Of a DNA stretch of 64,000 bases, positions 34,905 to 46,304 are shown in pieces. Source of the stretch: Theocolax elegans. Its lineage: Eukaryota; Arthropoda; Insecta; Hymenoptera; Cerocephalidae. The stretch spans positions 58,439,812 through 58,503,811 of the forward strand of contig CM047426.1 of assembly GCA_026168455.1 (NCBI GenBank), read 5' to 3'. The position numbers and the translations under genes were made by a program. Under the pieces are notes generated by a model. It worked only from the letters and a program-made list of their open reading frames with translations. It made no database searches and was not told the DNA's origin. Positions within the stretch are counted from its first letter, which is position 1. Each line of letters opens with the position of its first letter.

Positions 34905-36854
34905 ATGGATGCCATCAAGAAACGAAGAAAGACTCTGCGCACAGCATTTGCGAGAGCACGTAGTGCATTTACGGCGAAATTCGAGAGTAACAGTTCAAAA
35001 GAGGACAAGCAAGTGGCCTTCGAGTTCCTGGAAACTAAGATGACGGAACTGGATATAGTACATGCCGAATTTAATAGGTTACTCTTTGAGTCAAGTACAC
35101 CAGAGGAAGAAATCTCTAAGGAAATTGAAATGGATGATGTGTACAAAACGCACTACTTAACGGCGAAGGTAAAAATGTCGAATTTCCTGGAATCGAGAAG
35201 TGAAAACACATCAAACAGTACAGCGGCTACGACGCTGACGATACAAAAAACATTAAAATTACCAACAATTGAATTACCAAAATTCAATGGAAACGTGAAA
35301 GAATGGTTAATGTTTTGGAGTGTTTTCAAGAAAATCCACGAGGACGCATCGATGAGGAAAGAAGACAAATTTCAATACCTTGTCCAAGCTACTGTTCCGG
35401 GGTCACGAGCACAAGATCTGGTAAACAGTTTTCCTCCCGTGGCTGAAAATTACGACAAGGTTATAGCGAGTTTAAAAAGTCGGTTTGGACGCGATGACGT
35501 TGTTCTTGAATTTTACGTGCGCGAGCTGTTGAGTCTCGTCTTACAGAATGCTGTAAAGGGTAATCAAAAGAAATCGCTGGCGAGCATTTACGACAAGCTT
35601 GAGTCGTACATACGTGCACTAGGTACACTCGGTGTGACTACGGACAAATGCGCCGCCATGATATACCCATTGGTAGAGTCGTCCCTTCCAGAAGAAATTT
35701 TACGCGCTTGGCAACGGAGCGGACATCGCGAGACAACTGATTCTATCGGATCTCGAGAACCCAAGGACCGGCTAACAAGACTCCTGGAATTTTTACAAAT
35801 CGAAGTCGAGAATCAAGAAAGAATTGACATGGCGTTAAAAGGTTTCAGTTTATCAACAGAAGTCACCGAAAAATCGAAGAAACCGAAGAATAAGGGGGAG
35901 GTACCGAAAGAGACGGCCAGCGCGAGCACCCTCCTTACTTCACATGAAGAGAAGCAGCTAGAGTGCATTTTTTGTAAAGGTACACACGAAAGTCAAGACT
36001 GCGAAACCGCGAGAAAAATGAGTTTAAGTGAACGACGGAAATGCGTGAAAAAAGAGAACGCTTGTTTTACGTGCATGAAACGCGGGCACATTTCCAAAAA
36101 ATGTAGAATTAAAATTAAGTGTAGCTGGTGTTACAAACGACACGCGCTGCTCATTTGTCCGAATTTTTCTACGAAAGAGTACACTGTTCCGATTAGTTCG
36201 ATAAAAAGCAATACAAGCGTGGAAAATAGTTTAGCTACCTTGTGTGAAACTCCCGATATTTGTTTGCAAACTCTTCGCGTAAAAGTATTTTCTAACTCGC
36301 GGGAAGAAGTTGTACGAGCGATTATTGACACGGCCTCACAGCGTTCGTATATTCGAACCGAAGTTGCGAAAGTCTTAGGTTATGTACCTCAAGGCGACAT
36401 GAATATTAGCCACTCCTTATTCGGCGGAGTGAAATCGAAGGTCAATAAACATGATTTTTTTACAGTACGTTTAAAAAGTTTAGATAATAGTTACGCATGT
36501 AATTTTTCTGCTTTAAGTCAAAATAATATTTGCGATACGATTCCGTGTATTAGAAATGAATTTTGGGTAGATAAATTGCGGGAACAAAAAATTGTTTTGA
36601 CCGATGTAGGAAATCAACGACGCGAGATCGATGTTCTCATCGGAGCAGACATTGCCAGTAAGCTATTTACGGGAAAAAAGTACGACCTTCAAAACGGTTT
36701 AGTTGCGTTTGAAACCTTGCTGGGTTGGACAGTTATGGGGAAAAAACCGAAAACGTGTGACTACCGACAAGACGCTACTGTCTTGTTCACAACAATGTTT
36801 GTAAAGCAGAACGATATTTCAGATTTATGGCGGCTCGATTTACTCGGTTGTTGA
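34905..36854 (+). CDS. gag: Gag and protease of BEL/Pao element
   Basis: The first ATG after the primer site is at 34905 (MDAIKKRRKTLRTAFARARS). The next ~330 residues are a BEL-type Gag with the motif LKLPTIELPKFNGNVKEW, typical of the DUF1759 capsid region. Three knuckles follow at about residues 355-425: CIFCKGTHESQDC and CSWCYKRHALLIC (CX2CX3HX4C), with CFTCMKRGHISKKC (CX2CX4HX4C) between them. The retropepsin is at about residue 475, with VRAIIDTASQRSYI and a later LIGADI; the active site is D-T-A-S rather than the usual D-S-G-S. The frame stops at TGA 36852-36854, but the homologous polyprotein continues into RT in the +1 frame from about 36850, so one base has been gained or lost here. 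Confidence 0.92.
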   Translation: MDAIKKRRKTLRTAFARARSAFTAKFESNSSKEDKQVAFEFLETKMTELDIVHAEFNRLLFESSTPEEEISKEIEMDDVYKTHYLTAKVKMSNFLESRSENTSNSTAATTLTIQKTLKLPTIELPKFNGNVKEWLMFWSVFKKIHEDASMRKEDKFQYLVQATVPGSRAQDLVNSFPPVAENYDKVIASLKSRFGRDDVVLEFYVRELLSLVLQNAVKGNQKKSLASIYDKLESYIRALGTLGVTTDKCAAMIYPLVESSLPEEILRAWQRSGHRETTDSIGSREPKDRLTRLLEFLQIEVENQERIDMALKGFSLSTEVTEKSKKPKNKGEVPKETASASTLLTSHEEKQLECIFCKGTHESQDCETARKMSLSERRKCVKKENACFTCMKRGHISKKCRIKIKCSWCYKRHALLICPNFSTKEYTVPISSIKSNTSVENSLATLCETPDICLQTLRVKVFSNSREEVVRAIIDTASQRSYIRTEVAKVLGYVPQGDMNISHSLFGGVKSKVNKHDFFTVRLKSLDNSYACNFSALSQNNICDTIPCIRNEFWVDKLREQKIVLTDVGNQRREIDVLIGADIASKLFTGKKYDLQNGLVAFETLLGWTVMGKKPKTCDYRQDATVLFTTMFVKQNDISDLWRLDLLGC

Positions 36855-39800
36855 TCCGATACACAAAACAGAGAAATCGGTAAGAGACGAAATTACACGC
36901 GATTTTATAACAAATACGTCCAAATTGACGGCGGAAGGCCGGTACGAGGTTAGATTGCCCTGGAAAGACGACCACGCTCCTTTACCCGATAATCGTGATA
37001 TAGCATTACGTAGGTTAAAAACCACGGTAGAACGGTTAAAGAGACAAGGACTTTTTTCGGAATACAATGATGTTTTTAAAGGTTGGTTATCAGAAAATAT
37101 CATCGAAATTGTATCCGACAACGAAAGTAATTGCGTTAGTCATTATTTACCACACCGTCCGGTTGTAAAACTAAACAGTACAACGAAGATTAGACCGGTG
37201 TTTGATGCGTCAGCTAGTAAAAACGGTCGTCCGTCACTTAACCAATGTTTGGAAATAGGGCCAAATTTGATAGAACTCATACCGTCCACGTTAAATCGAT
37301 TTCGAGAAAACAAGATCGGCGTCATCTCGGATATAAAGGGTGCATTTTTACAAATAGGCATTGACCGCGCAGACAGGGATTTCCTGAGATTTTTATGGAG
37401 TGTCGACGACAAAGTCGTTACATTTAGACACCGTCGTGTAGTATTTGGTTTAACATGCAGTCCCTTTTTGTTATCTGCGACTATAACGTTACTTTTAAAT
37501 GCGGCTGTTCTAAAAGCAAAAGAAAATAATGAACTTTATTGGACGGAAAATTCAATTGAAAAATTGAAAAAATCATTTTACGTCGACAACTGTGTTACCA
37601 GTGTTAATTCGGTAGACGAACTACATGTTTTTATTCACGAGGCGACGGCAATCATGGCTATGGGAGGGTTTGAATTACGCGGATGAGAAAACACGGGAGA
37701 TTCTTCGAAAAATGAAAAAACACATGTTCTCGGTGTCCTTTGGGATAAATGTAAAGACACAATAAGTATTAACCCGACATTCGCAGACGTAGAGCTACCA
37801 AAAATAGTGACTAAGAGGATTATTTTGTCCATTACACAAAAAGTTTTTGACCCGATCGGCTTCACGTGCCCCGTGACATTGTTGCCGAAACTTTTGCTTA
37901 AACAATTGTGGACCGAAAAGACAGAATGGGACACAGAAATTGATGATAATCGAAAAAATGAATTTTTGCGTTGGTTGCGCGAGATACCTTTATTAAAAGA
38001 GATTAAATTGCCTCGAAGCTTAGGGTCGGGTAAAATGCCTATCCATGCATTTGGTGATGCGAGCGGTAAAGCCTACGCGGCTGTAGTATATGCACGAATC
38101 GAAACAAACGAGTACGTGTATGTTAGGTTGCTGAGTGCGAAGTCGCATATTGCTCCGACAAATGCCACGATACCTCGATTAGAACTGATGGCGGCTACGA
38201 TAGCCACAAGGCTTTCTGATTCTATTGTGAGTTCACTGACTAGACACGTAGAAAAAATAACGTATTGGACCGATTCCACCACGGTATTAGCCTGGTTAAG
38301 ACGCGATAAACAGTGGGGAATTTTTGTATATAATAGGGTTAAAGAAATTAGATCCTCAAGCGACATAAACAATTGGCATTATATTCCCGGCGAGTCTAAT
38401 CCTGCTGACCTTCCGTCACGAGGTTGCGCTCCATCTCAACTGATTGAATCTGATTGGTGGCGAGGGCCGCAGTGGCTTCGAGAAACCGAAAGTCAATGGT
38501 CGTCTACGGAACGCGAGATAGATGAGAACGAAGTAAATGCCGAAGTAAAAAGAAGCGTTTTGATAAATATGGCTAACATAGACGATAAGGATTTTAAAGC
38601 GAGTAATCTATTTTCTACTTATACAAAACTTGTACGTTTTATCGCCTGGGTACGAAGATTTTTGAAAAATCGTAAACTCGAGTTGATTAAACGTATTTCG
38701 AGTCCATCTGTCGATTTAGACAAAGAAAACATTGTGGGTAATGCCTACACTTCAAAAGAGGAGCGAAATAAGTTGTATTTATCTTTTGAAGAAATAGAAG
38801 AGGCCGAGATCAATTTGTTGAGATACTTACAAAGTATCATGTTTACTAACCCGGAGAGATTATCGTCTTTTAAAACTTTTGTAAATGAAAATGGTTTGTA
38901 TGTTATAAAGACAAAGATATTAAATAGAAACGATTCTAAGATGTTCTTATGCCCCGTTTTGTTAAATAAACACGACGTTGTAAATATGCTTGTAAAAGAA
39001 ACACATGAAAAAGGTGGGCACGCAGGAACCCAGATAGTAATGAACAGTTTGCGAGAAAAATTCTGGATTACTTCTTTACGTCAGACAGTTAAGTCCGTGA
39101 TTTCAAAATGTGTTGTTTGTAAAAGAGACCAAACTAAACGCATGGAATGTGAATCCCCCCCTCTCCCACTTAATCGTGTTCGCGATTCGGCGATATTTGA
39201 AGTTACCGGTGTAGACTTCGCAGGTCCTATTTTTATAAAAGGGAATGGCAAAGGGTGGATTTGCATATTCACGTGTGCAGTGTACAGGGCCGTACACTTA
39301 GAATTAACATCGGCGTTATCAATAGAAGGATTTGTATCGTGTCTTCGTCGATTTATCGCTAGACGTGGACGACCACGGTATTTATACTGCGACAATGGTA
39401 CAAATTTTGCAGGTACTTCCAAAGCATTGCAGGGCTTAAATTGGGAAAAATTGGTTAAGCAAGTGACGATATTTCGAATAGAATGGCGTTTTAACCCCCC
39501 CTCCGCACCGTGGTGGGGAGGTTGGTGGGAACGACTGATAGGTGTATTGAAAATAATTTTACGGAAAGTTTTAGGCAAAGCGAGCCTTACATACGAAGGT
39601 TTGACAACTTCCCTCTGCGATGCGGAAGCGGTTATAAATTCTCGCCCTTTAACTTACGTAACAGGAGACCCGGAAGACTTGAAACCATTGACGCCCTCAA
39701 TGTTTCTCCAAGAAATTCAAGAAATTGGGGTACCAGATTTAGACATGCTTTATAATGAAAAGTTAAATAAAAAACTTAAATATCGACTACAAATTTTGAA

Positions 39801-40266
39801 AGACCTTAGATCCCGTTTCCGTATCGAATATTTAAGTAAATTGTTACAGAAAAACGATAAGAAGGAGGTCCGAAACCTTGAAATCGGCGATATTGTTTTG
39901 ATCGGTGACGATGTGCATAAACGTATGGATTGGCCTCTTGCGCGGGTTGTCGATAAAATTATTGGACGCGACAGTAATACGAGAGTGTATATCTTAAAAA
40001 CGAAAAATGGGTTGTTAAAAAGGCCGATTCAAAGATTATATCCATTAGAAATTGCTCAAAAGAACGTTGATTTTGTTAAAGATTTAAATTCCAAAATCGA
40101 AAATAAAATAGTAAAAGATAATTTAACTGACGACCATTTAAAATCTGTGACTAATGATAAGTCAGAAAAATGCGACACAGTAAGCGACTCCGTTTTACGA
40201 AATGAAAAAAATCTTGTAAAATCGAGATGCGGTAGAGTGATTAAAAAGCCAGATAGGTTTTATTAA
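36850..40266 (+). CDS. pol: Pol of BEL/Pao element (RT, RNase H, integrase), interrupted by TGA
   Basis: One frame is used throughout. Reverse transcriptase carries KIRPVFDASA, GVISDIKGAFLQIGI and the active-site box FYVDNCVTS (YVDN where most RTs have YxDD). A single TGA at 37684-37686, where relatives have Trp (after FELRG), interrupts the frame; it reopens at once and runs to TAA 40264-40266. RNase H motifs are FGDASGKAYA, RLELMAA and WTDSTTVLAWL. The integrase zinc finger is HEKGGHAGTQ...CVVCKRD, and its DDE triad lies in GVDFAGP, YCDNGTNF and WWERLIG. A basic C-terminal domain follows. Apart from the frameshift before it and this TGA, the enzyme looks complete. Confidence 0.93.
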
Positions 40267-40415
40267 ATTGTGTGTAATTCACGTTTGATAAATTTTGTAA
40301 TCAAATTTTTTGTTGTATTCAGTACTACTTTTCGACGTGAATTTGAAAAATCAAAATTATAAAAGTTAAATTCACGTTCCGTATTCGATTTTAGTTGCTA
40401 AGATTTTGATTTTCC

Positions 40416-40427
40416 AAAGGGGGAGGA
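40416..40427 (+). other. Polypurine tract of BEL/Pao element
   Basis: AAAGGGGGAGGA ends immediately at the start of the 3' LTR, where plus-strand DNA synthesis would be primed. Confidence 0.85.
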
Positions 40428-40690
40428 TGTTCTGAAAATGTGAGTGTTACGGGCGAACAACATTGTATAAAAAAAAAAACCGTCGAATTAGCGCCCTCTC
40501 TCGAGAATAAAATGAATACGCGCGTTCGTCTCAAAAAAGAGAGCAGAAGCCGGGGAGACGTTGACGAAAGCGAACGCTCCCCACCACTTTGTATATTTTC
40601 GACATTGTATTCCTTCGTTTTAATAAACATTCTCTTTATATATATATATAAAAATCCTTGTGTTACGAGTTTATCACCAAATCCTGAACA
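40428..40690 (+). repeat. 3' LTR of BEL/Pao element
   Basis: Nearly identical to 34560-34819 (one substitution, one extra A and one extra TA unit); ends CTGAACA next to the AAATC duplication. The 160 bp between pol and the polypurine tract are noncoding, with a short inverted repeat AATTCACG/CGTGAATT. Confidence 0.95.
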
Positions 40691-42170
40691 AAATCCTACT
40701 ATGCCGACACCTGTATATTACACGCACTATTTCTCCTATTACTATTATCTAATACAATGACAACCTATAAACGCAGTGGAGGCATATTTGTAATACATAT
40801 ATTAAATAAATTATAAGTACAAAAGTTTGAATTGTGCTAAAATGTGCTTATAATTTGAAAAATACGATCTCAAACATAACCTCTCTTAGTTAACAGGCAA
40901 CAACGATTTAATTGAATTTTGTAAAAACTGGATAGATTTCTAACAAATACAGTGCAGACGCACAATTTCACGATATTGATAAATGTTGGAACACTAAAAA
41001 AAAACAGTCAAAAGTGCACGACGAAGAAATAAATTGAAAAATACGACTGATACAAAGACGTTGGGAAGCTGGTACTAGATATTTGTGATGGTAATAAATA
41101 TAGATTGCAATTACAAGATCAAGAAATAAAGTAGAGGCAACATTTTACATTATCTTAGAATCATTTTTCAGTAAAAACTAGAGGAATACATAATCAATTG
41201 AAAAATTAATTGAAAAATAAAAAAGATATTCATTCCTTCTAAAAATGTGTAATTTAGCAGACCGAAGAGTAAGAAAAAGTTTAGCTACGTAGGTTGAAAA
41301 TCCACCAGTAGGTGGCGATGCTAAGCGTTTCCAGCTATGTCTTATTTCATTCGTGGTGGAATAGGCGACGGATTCTATAGGAGGTCCGTGCACGATCGGG
41401 CCGTTTGCCGCACGCACATCGTAATTTCAAATACATTGTACTGTACCGACACTGAATGTTGGGTGCATTATTTGTTTAATTCCAATTACCTAACATAATG
41501 ACAGCTACAAAACGGGATAGAGGAACATTTTTAGTATAGATTTAAAGTAAATTACAAGTACAAAAGTTGAATTTATGGCTTGTGACGTTGTAGTTATACT
41601 ACATGTCACTTAGAAAATAAAACAGCGAGACACGGTATAGTATAGCACCTGTCAAGCTTACTATGCGAAGTAAGCGTGCTATACATACCAATAAAATCCT
41701 AATAGACACACATATGCGAATGTGTGAAACCGGAATAGGCTTACAGTGCGTAGTAAGCAGGAGAACTCGAAGCAAAGGAGATGCGACTCCTGACTGCGCA
41801 CAATTGCACACACACACACACACTGCTCCGTTGATCCAGCATCCTAATGCCTTGTCCAGCACCAGGAATGACCCGTTCAGTATCCAGTATAAATTGAATT
41901 TATGATAAAGTATCGTTAAAATTTGAAAAATTCGAGTTGAAACATAACCTGTCTTTGTCAACAGGCAACAACGATTTAATTTAATATTGTAAAAACTGGA
42001 CTGTGCCCTAAGATATGCGGTGCAGATACATAAGTTCACGATATTGGTAAAAGTAGGAATACTAAAAAAGCAGACAAAAGTGCACGACAAAAAATTAAAA
42101 GAAAAATACGATGAATACTAAGACGGTAGAAAGCTTGTATCATATATTAGGGATGGAAATAAACGTTTCT
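40691..42170. repeat. Two diverged copies of a ~430-bp unit, second copy interrupted
   Basis: Segments 40700-41130 and 41445-42165 align in order. Shared landmarks are AATGACA..CTA, AATTACAAGTACAAAAG, CAGGCAACAACGATTTAATT, TGTAAAAACTGGA, CACGATATTG and AAAAGTGCACGAC. The second copy contains a 316-bp insertion (next entry). Between the copies (41130-41445) nothing was recognised except a CCACCAGTAGGTGG palindrome near 41305. No coding potential is evident; the family is unknown. Confidence 0.65.
41578..41893. mobile_element. 316-bp insertion with 11-bp direct flanks
   Basis: The segment is bracketed by TTGAATTTATG at 41567-41577 and 41894-41904 and interrupts the second copy of the ~430-bp unit, so it is a real insertion. 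It has internal hairpins (GTATAGCAC/GTGCTATAC and GCTTACT/AGTAAGC near 41638-41690), a (CA)n tract at 41807-41823 and no coding sequence. It is perhaps a SINE or other small retroposon; no poly(A) tail or B box was seen. Confidence 0.55.
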
Positions 42171-42364
42171 CCGTTATGCGTCAGTTCTAAAAAAGAATGT
42201 TCTGCCACTTTTATCACTTTTATTTGAAATACCGTATTTTGTTGGTTTTTTTATGTATATAGTAACTGAAAATTTCAAAATTAATATCAATAAGGACAAA
42301 ATGATAGTAAGAAAATAAAAATCGATTCCACTCCATAACATTGTGCAGCAATTAGTAATAATTT
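42171..42364. other. Unassigned spacer
   Basis: AT-rich sequence between the duplicated unit and the hairpin satellite; nothing recognised. Confidence 0.4.
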
Positions 42365-43740
42365 AATACCTATTCGACGGATACCTGCGAGGCGAGACAA
42401 TCTCAGCGACGCGCCGAGCGTGTCTGGCCTCGCAGGTTACCCGCGACAATATTCAATCGCTGAAGTCTTCCAAGAAATAGTATTACTGTGTATATATGAC
42501 TAAAAATAATTTTCGGTTTACCTATACAAACACTGCTATAAAAAAATGTAAAATTTGTTACAATATATTATGTGATTCCTTATAACAGATCGGTGGATAT
42601 CTACGAGGCGAGATACTCTCGGCGCGTCGTACAGATTGTCTCGCCTCGTAGATATCCATCGAGAACTAAAAAGCAGCCACCCGAGAAAAAATATTTTTTG
42701 TGTATATATTACTAAAAATAATATTCGGTTTACCTACACAAACACTGCTATAAAAAAAATGTAAAATTTGTTACAATATATTATGTGTTTGTTTATTAAC
42801 ATATCGGTGGATATCTACGAGGCGAGACACTCTCGGCGCGTCGTTCAGATTGTCTCGTCTCGTAGATAGATATCCATCGAGAACTAAAAAGCAGCCATCC
42901 GAGAAAAAGTATTTTTTGTGTATATATTACTAAAAATAATTTACGGTTCACCTTCACAAACACTGCTACAATAAAAATATAAAATTTGTAACAATAAATT
43001 ATGTGTTTGCTTTTTAGTTCTCGATGGATATCTACGAGGCGAGACAATCTAAACAATGCGCCGAGAGTGTCTCGCCTCGAAGGTTCTACGCGACAATAAT
43101 CAGTCGCCGGAGCGTTCCGAGAAAAAGTATTTTTTGTGTATATATGTCTAAAAATAATTTTCGGTTTACCTATACAGACAATGTTACAAAAAAAAATATA
43201 AAATTTGTTACAATATATTATGTGTTTCCTTATAACATAACGGCGGATATCTACGAGGCGAGACACTCTCGGCGCGTCGTCCAGATTGTCTCGCCTCGTA
43301 GATATCCATCGAGAGCTAAAAAGCAGCCATCCGAGAAAAAGTATTTTTTGTATATATAAAATACTAAATATAATTTCCGGTTTACCTACACAAACACTGC
43401 TATAAAAAAAATGTAAAATTTGTTACAATATATTATGTGATTCCTTATAACATATCGGTGGATATCTACGAGGCGAGACACTCTCGGCGCGTCGTTCAGA
43501 TTGTCTCGCCTCGTAGATATCCATCGAGAGCTAAAAAGCAGCCATCCGAGAAAAAGTATTTTTTGTATATATAAAATACTAAATATAATTTCCGGTTTAC
43601 CTACACAAACACTGCTATAAAAAAAAGTGTAAAATTTGTTACAATATATTATGTGATTCCTTATAACATATCGGTGGATATCTACGAGGCGAGACACTCT
43701 CGGCGCGTCGTTCAGATTGTCTCGCCTCGTAGATATCACT
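42365..43740. repeat. Satellite of seven ~216-bp units, each with a ~21-bp-arm hairpin
   Basis: Hairpins start at about 42379, 42595, 42809, 43025, 43245, 43460 and 43676. Each has GGATATCTACGAGGCGAGAC and its complement around a 17-20-bp loop, followed by GCAGCCATCCGAGAAAAAGT-like and AT-rich sequence ending ATTATGTG. In units 2, 3, 5, 6 and 7 the loop reads ACTCTCGGCGCG...AGATT. In units 1 and 4 it is reversed (AATCT...GCGCCGAG) and the flank after the hairpin also differs (CGCGACAAT.TCA.TCGC). Open frames through the array follow the repeat and are not genes. Confidence 0.9.
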
Positions 43741-44400
43741 TGCAGGTTCTTCGAGAGTAGATTTTAATAACCGCCGAAGCCTGCCGTGAAGAAGACGTTC
43801 ATTTTTTTGAAACAAATAGTTTTCAATTCAGCTACAAAAACATTGTTATAAAATAAATTTAAAACCTTGTACAATAAATGAGGCTATATCCGCACGACCG
43901 CGAAGACTCACCGTACGATGGACGACGGCGCTCGACGGACTGTTCGACGCAAGTTGCGCGCGCACGTCGGGCCCGTCCAGCGAAGCAGTGAACGAGCCTG
44001 TTGAAGCTCGTGAAAGCTCTTCAGTACGCCGTCGCGGCAACGTTGGCGTCTCGTTGGCAATACGATTGCTATCGTCCTTCATTTTCCCCTGGCGGACTAC
44101 CTTGTGTGTGTGTGTGTCAGGAAAGCAACATTTCAATCGTCAACCCAGGATATGCTCCTCTATACTGACAAGGTGGATGCACGCCTTCGTTATAAGTGCA
44201 GTGCATTTATTCCTTCTTTTGTAAGTATGCTTCCCATCTCGTTTTATAATTTCGCCAAAATTATACGCGGCTAGCGCTCAAAACCCTTTATCTATTATTA
44301 TAATAAATTATTACTATTTTTATCAATCGTTTATTTCGCCCTTGTCGCCATGCCCTAATACCCTGCGTGATCGTCACAAAATGTATATAGAAAACTATTT
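43741..44400. other. GC-richer block, possible LTR remnant
   Basis: From 43880 to 44240 the sequence is GC-rich with a (GT)n tract near 44103. It continues through GTAAGTATG, an AATAAATTATTA region and CCATGCCCTAATACCCTG, ending GATCGTCACA. This end resembles that at 33806-33927, so both may be LTR 3' ends of one family. No primer site or second LTR is nearby. Confidence 0.35.
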
Positions 44401-46304
44401 TGTATTAATAGCCATATCTTGATTGAGCTTATTAGGAACTAGCAGACAACGGTTTCCTCTAGAAGGTGCGTGCACAGTTTGACTCGACGATTACACGCAC
44501 CTCCTACTAAATCCATTAGGTTATGTATTAACCATGTATTATTTATTATCAGTTGTTCAACAGTATCATAGTAAATATCCATTTTATAATCTACATGTGC
44601 ATTAATTATAGTGCATAAAAGTTAACATAAATAAACTTAATGAAACAATCAAAATTGTATATAAAGATAAAATCACATGTGTCCCTCCATCAACGGTCTC
44701 CATAGAAGTAGGTTTACTTGTTGTTTACCAATAACCGTTTTGCTCATTGCTTAATTTAGTAGTGATTAAAAAATTCATTTAAACATACCAATTAGTTGAT
44801 AAAATTATGAAGATTATTCAGAAATACTTACTTTATTAATATTATAAGTTGTAGAAAACTTTAACAATTTAAACTTAATTTTAAAAAGCAGACGCTAGTA
44901 CCATTCAGAAAGTTTATTATTATGAAAATCTTATTAAGTTAAAGTAATAGTACACATTTTTTTTATCAGGAATGAAGGGTACTAAAACTCTACAAAGTAT
45001 ATACGTTAAACGGCGGTAATGAAAATTGAACTGGATTAAAAATTTAATTATATACAATAATAGATCATTTTTTAAGTTTATTGAAAATTATAATGTACGT
45101 AACACTGATAAGAAAATTGTAATTTTAGTAGATGAATATGCGTAACTTTTGTTATAATTAATTATAAATCAAAATTTACAATTAAATTGCAATACAAATC
45201 AAAGTGAAAATTGAAAAGTACAATACCGACTGACATTTGGTTACCACAAGGTGTACGTGCAGTACACGGTACCATATAAAGTGTACGTACAATACACAAT
45301 TCATAAAGTGTACGTACAGTACACGTTACCATAAAGTACAAATACAGTAATATAGTACAAATAAAGTGTACGCAAAGTGCAGAGTTATGACATACATGCT
45401 ATTACTTTAATTTTTAGAATTAATATAACACATGTATAATATAAAAATAATTTGTAAATATAATTTGTCCAGTCCATTCCAATCGGATAAACCAATTAAA
45501 TTCGTTTATAAGTTTTGCAGTATACTATTCATTTATTTTACAGTAATTTTTATTTTTTTACAATCAATTTTGTAATTACTTTTACTAGCGTTGTGTTCTA
45601 TATCTTATATTACGTTAACGCTTGTTAGCGCCATCTGTGGGCATGCAACTAATATGTATTAGTATATAATACAGAGGGCGCCACATATGATTTCTGTTAA
45701 GTTAGTTTTATATAGGGTATCGATAAAACAGAAAGCGCGGACCTGCACAACAATTTTTTGTCGGGTACGACATTCCCTTAAGGTATGATATCCATTTCCT
45801 TACTGAGGAGTCTAAACTGGAGATCGAGGATCAAACGCCTTTAATTCTGATTTAATTTTTGCAGAAGAGTAAAATGAGCCTGCTTTATTTCAAAAGTAAA
45901 GCTTTTAGTTCGGAAAGACCGATAATATATATTATATAAATATCACCAAACGTTAAATTCATTTTTGTTTCAATAACATGTTAACTATTCCATAAATATC
46001 TTGCTCCTTTACATATTCAATGTTCATCACTGAAATGAGTAATGTCACATTTTTCTTAAAGAACATCATTTATTACTAATAACTTTGTATCAAATCAGAT
46101 TCCTTAAAACAATTGTATTAAACCTTGTTATCTTTTATACATAAATGTTTAAATTACAATACTCACCTTAACCCATTAACGACCAAAGACGTCATTTTCT
46201 GGACCTATATTTGATCGCAAAATTCATTTATAAAACGGAATAGTGAATTGATCCAAGATACCGTCCCTTATGTTTTTGAGTACGCTATAAATCCGAATCA
46301 GGGC
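44401..46304. other. AT-rich DNA with a short hairpin tandem repeat
   Basis: Mostly unrecognised. At about 45251-45380 a ~28-bp unit containing GTGTACGTACAGTACAC is repeated about five times with decay. GCGCCATCTGTGG near 45629 and its partial complement (CAGAGGGCGCCAC, near 45672) form an inverted repeat. TTAACCCATTAACGACC at 46168 looks like one end of a piggyBac-type element, but no partner end was found. Confidence 0.4.

Larger units (their letters stand above)
34560..40690 (+). mobile_element. BEL/Pao LTR retrotransposon, full length
   Basis: Both LTRs (34560-34819 and 40428-40690), a primer site, gag, pol and a polypurine tract are present in 6,131 bp. AAATC directly flanks the element on both sides (34555-34559 and 40691-40695), a 5-bp target duplication as usual for BEL/Pao. 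The LTRs differ by one base substitution (A/G near 34684 and 40553) and length changes in an A-run and a TA-run, so the insertion is recent. One frameshift and one TGA codon nevertheless break the polyprotein. Confidence 0.95.

Noticed and set aside
41599..42090. 163-codon minus-strand frame
   Set aside because: It crosses the 316-bp insertion boundary and a (CA)n tract and has no recognisable protein features.
42796..43739. Open frames through the hairpin satellite
   Set aside because: They repeat with the 216-bp unit and have no gene-like features.
46168..46200. piggyBac-type terminal repeat (TTAACCCATTAACGACC)
   Set aside because: No matching inverted end with TTAA was found to the right, so no element can be drawn.
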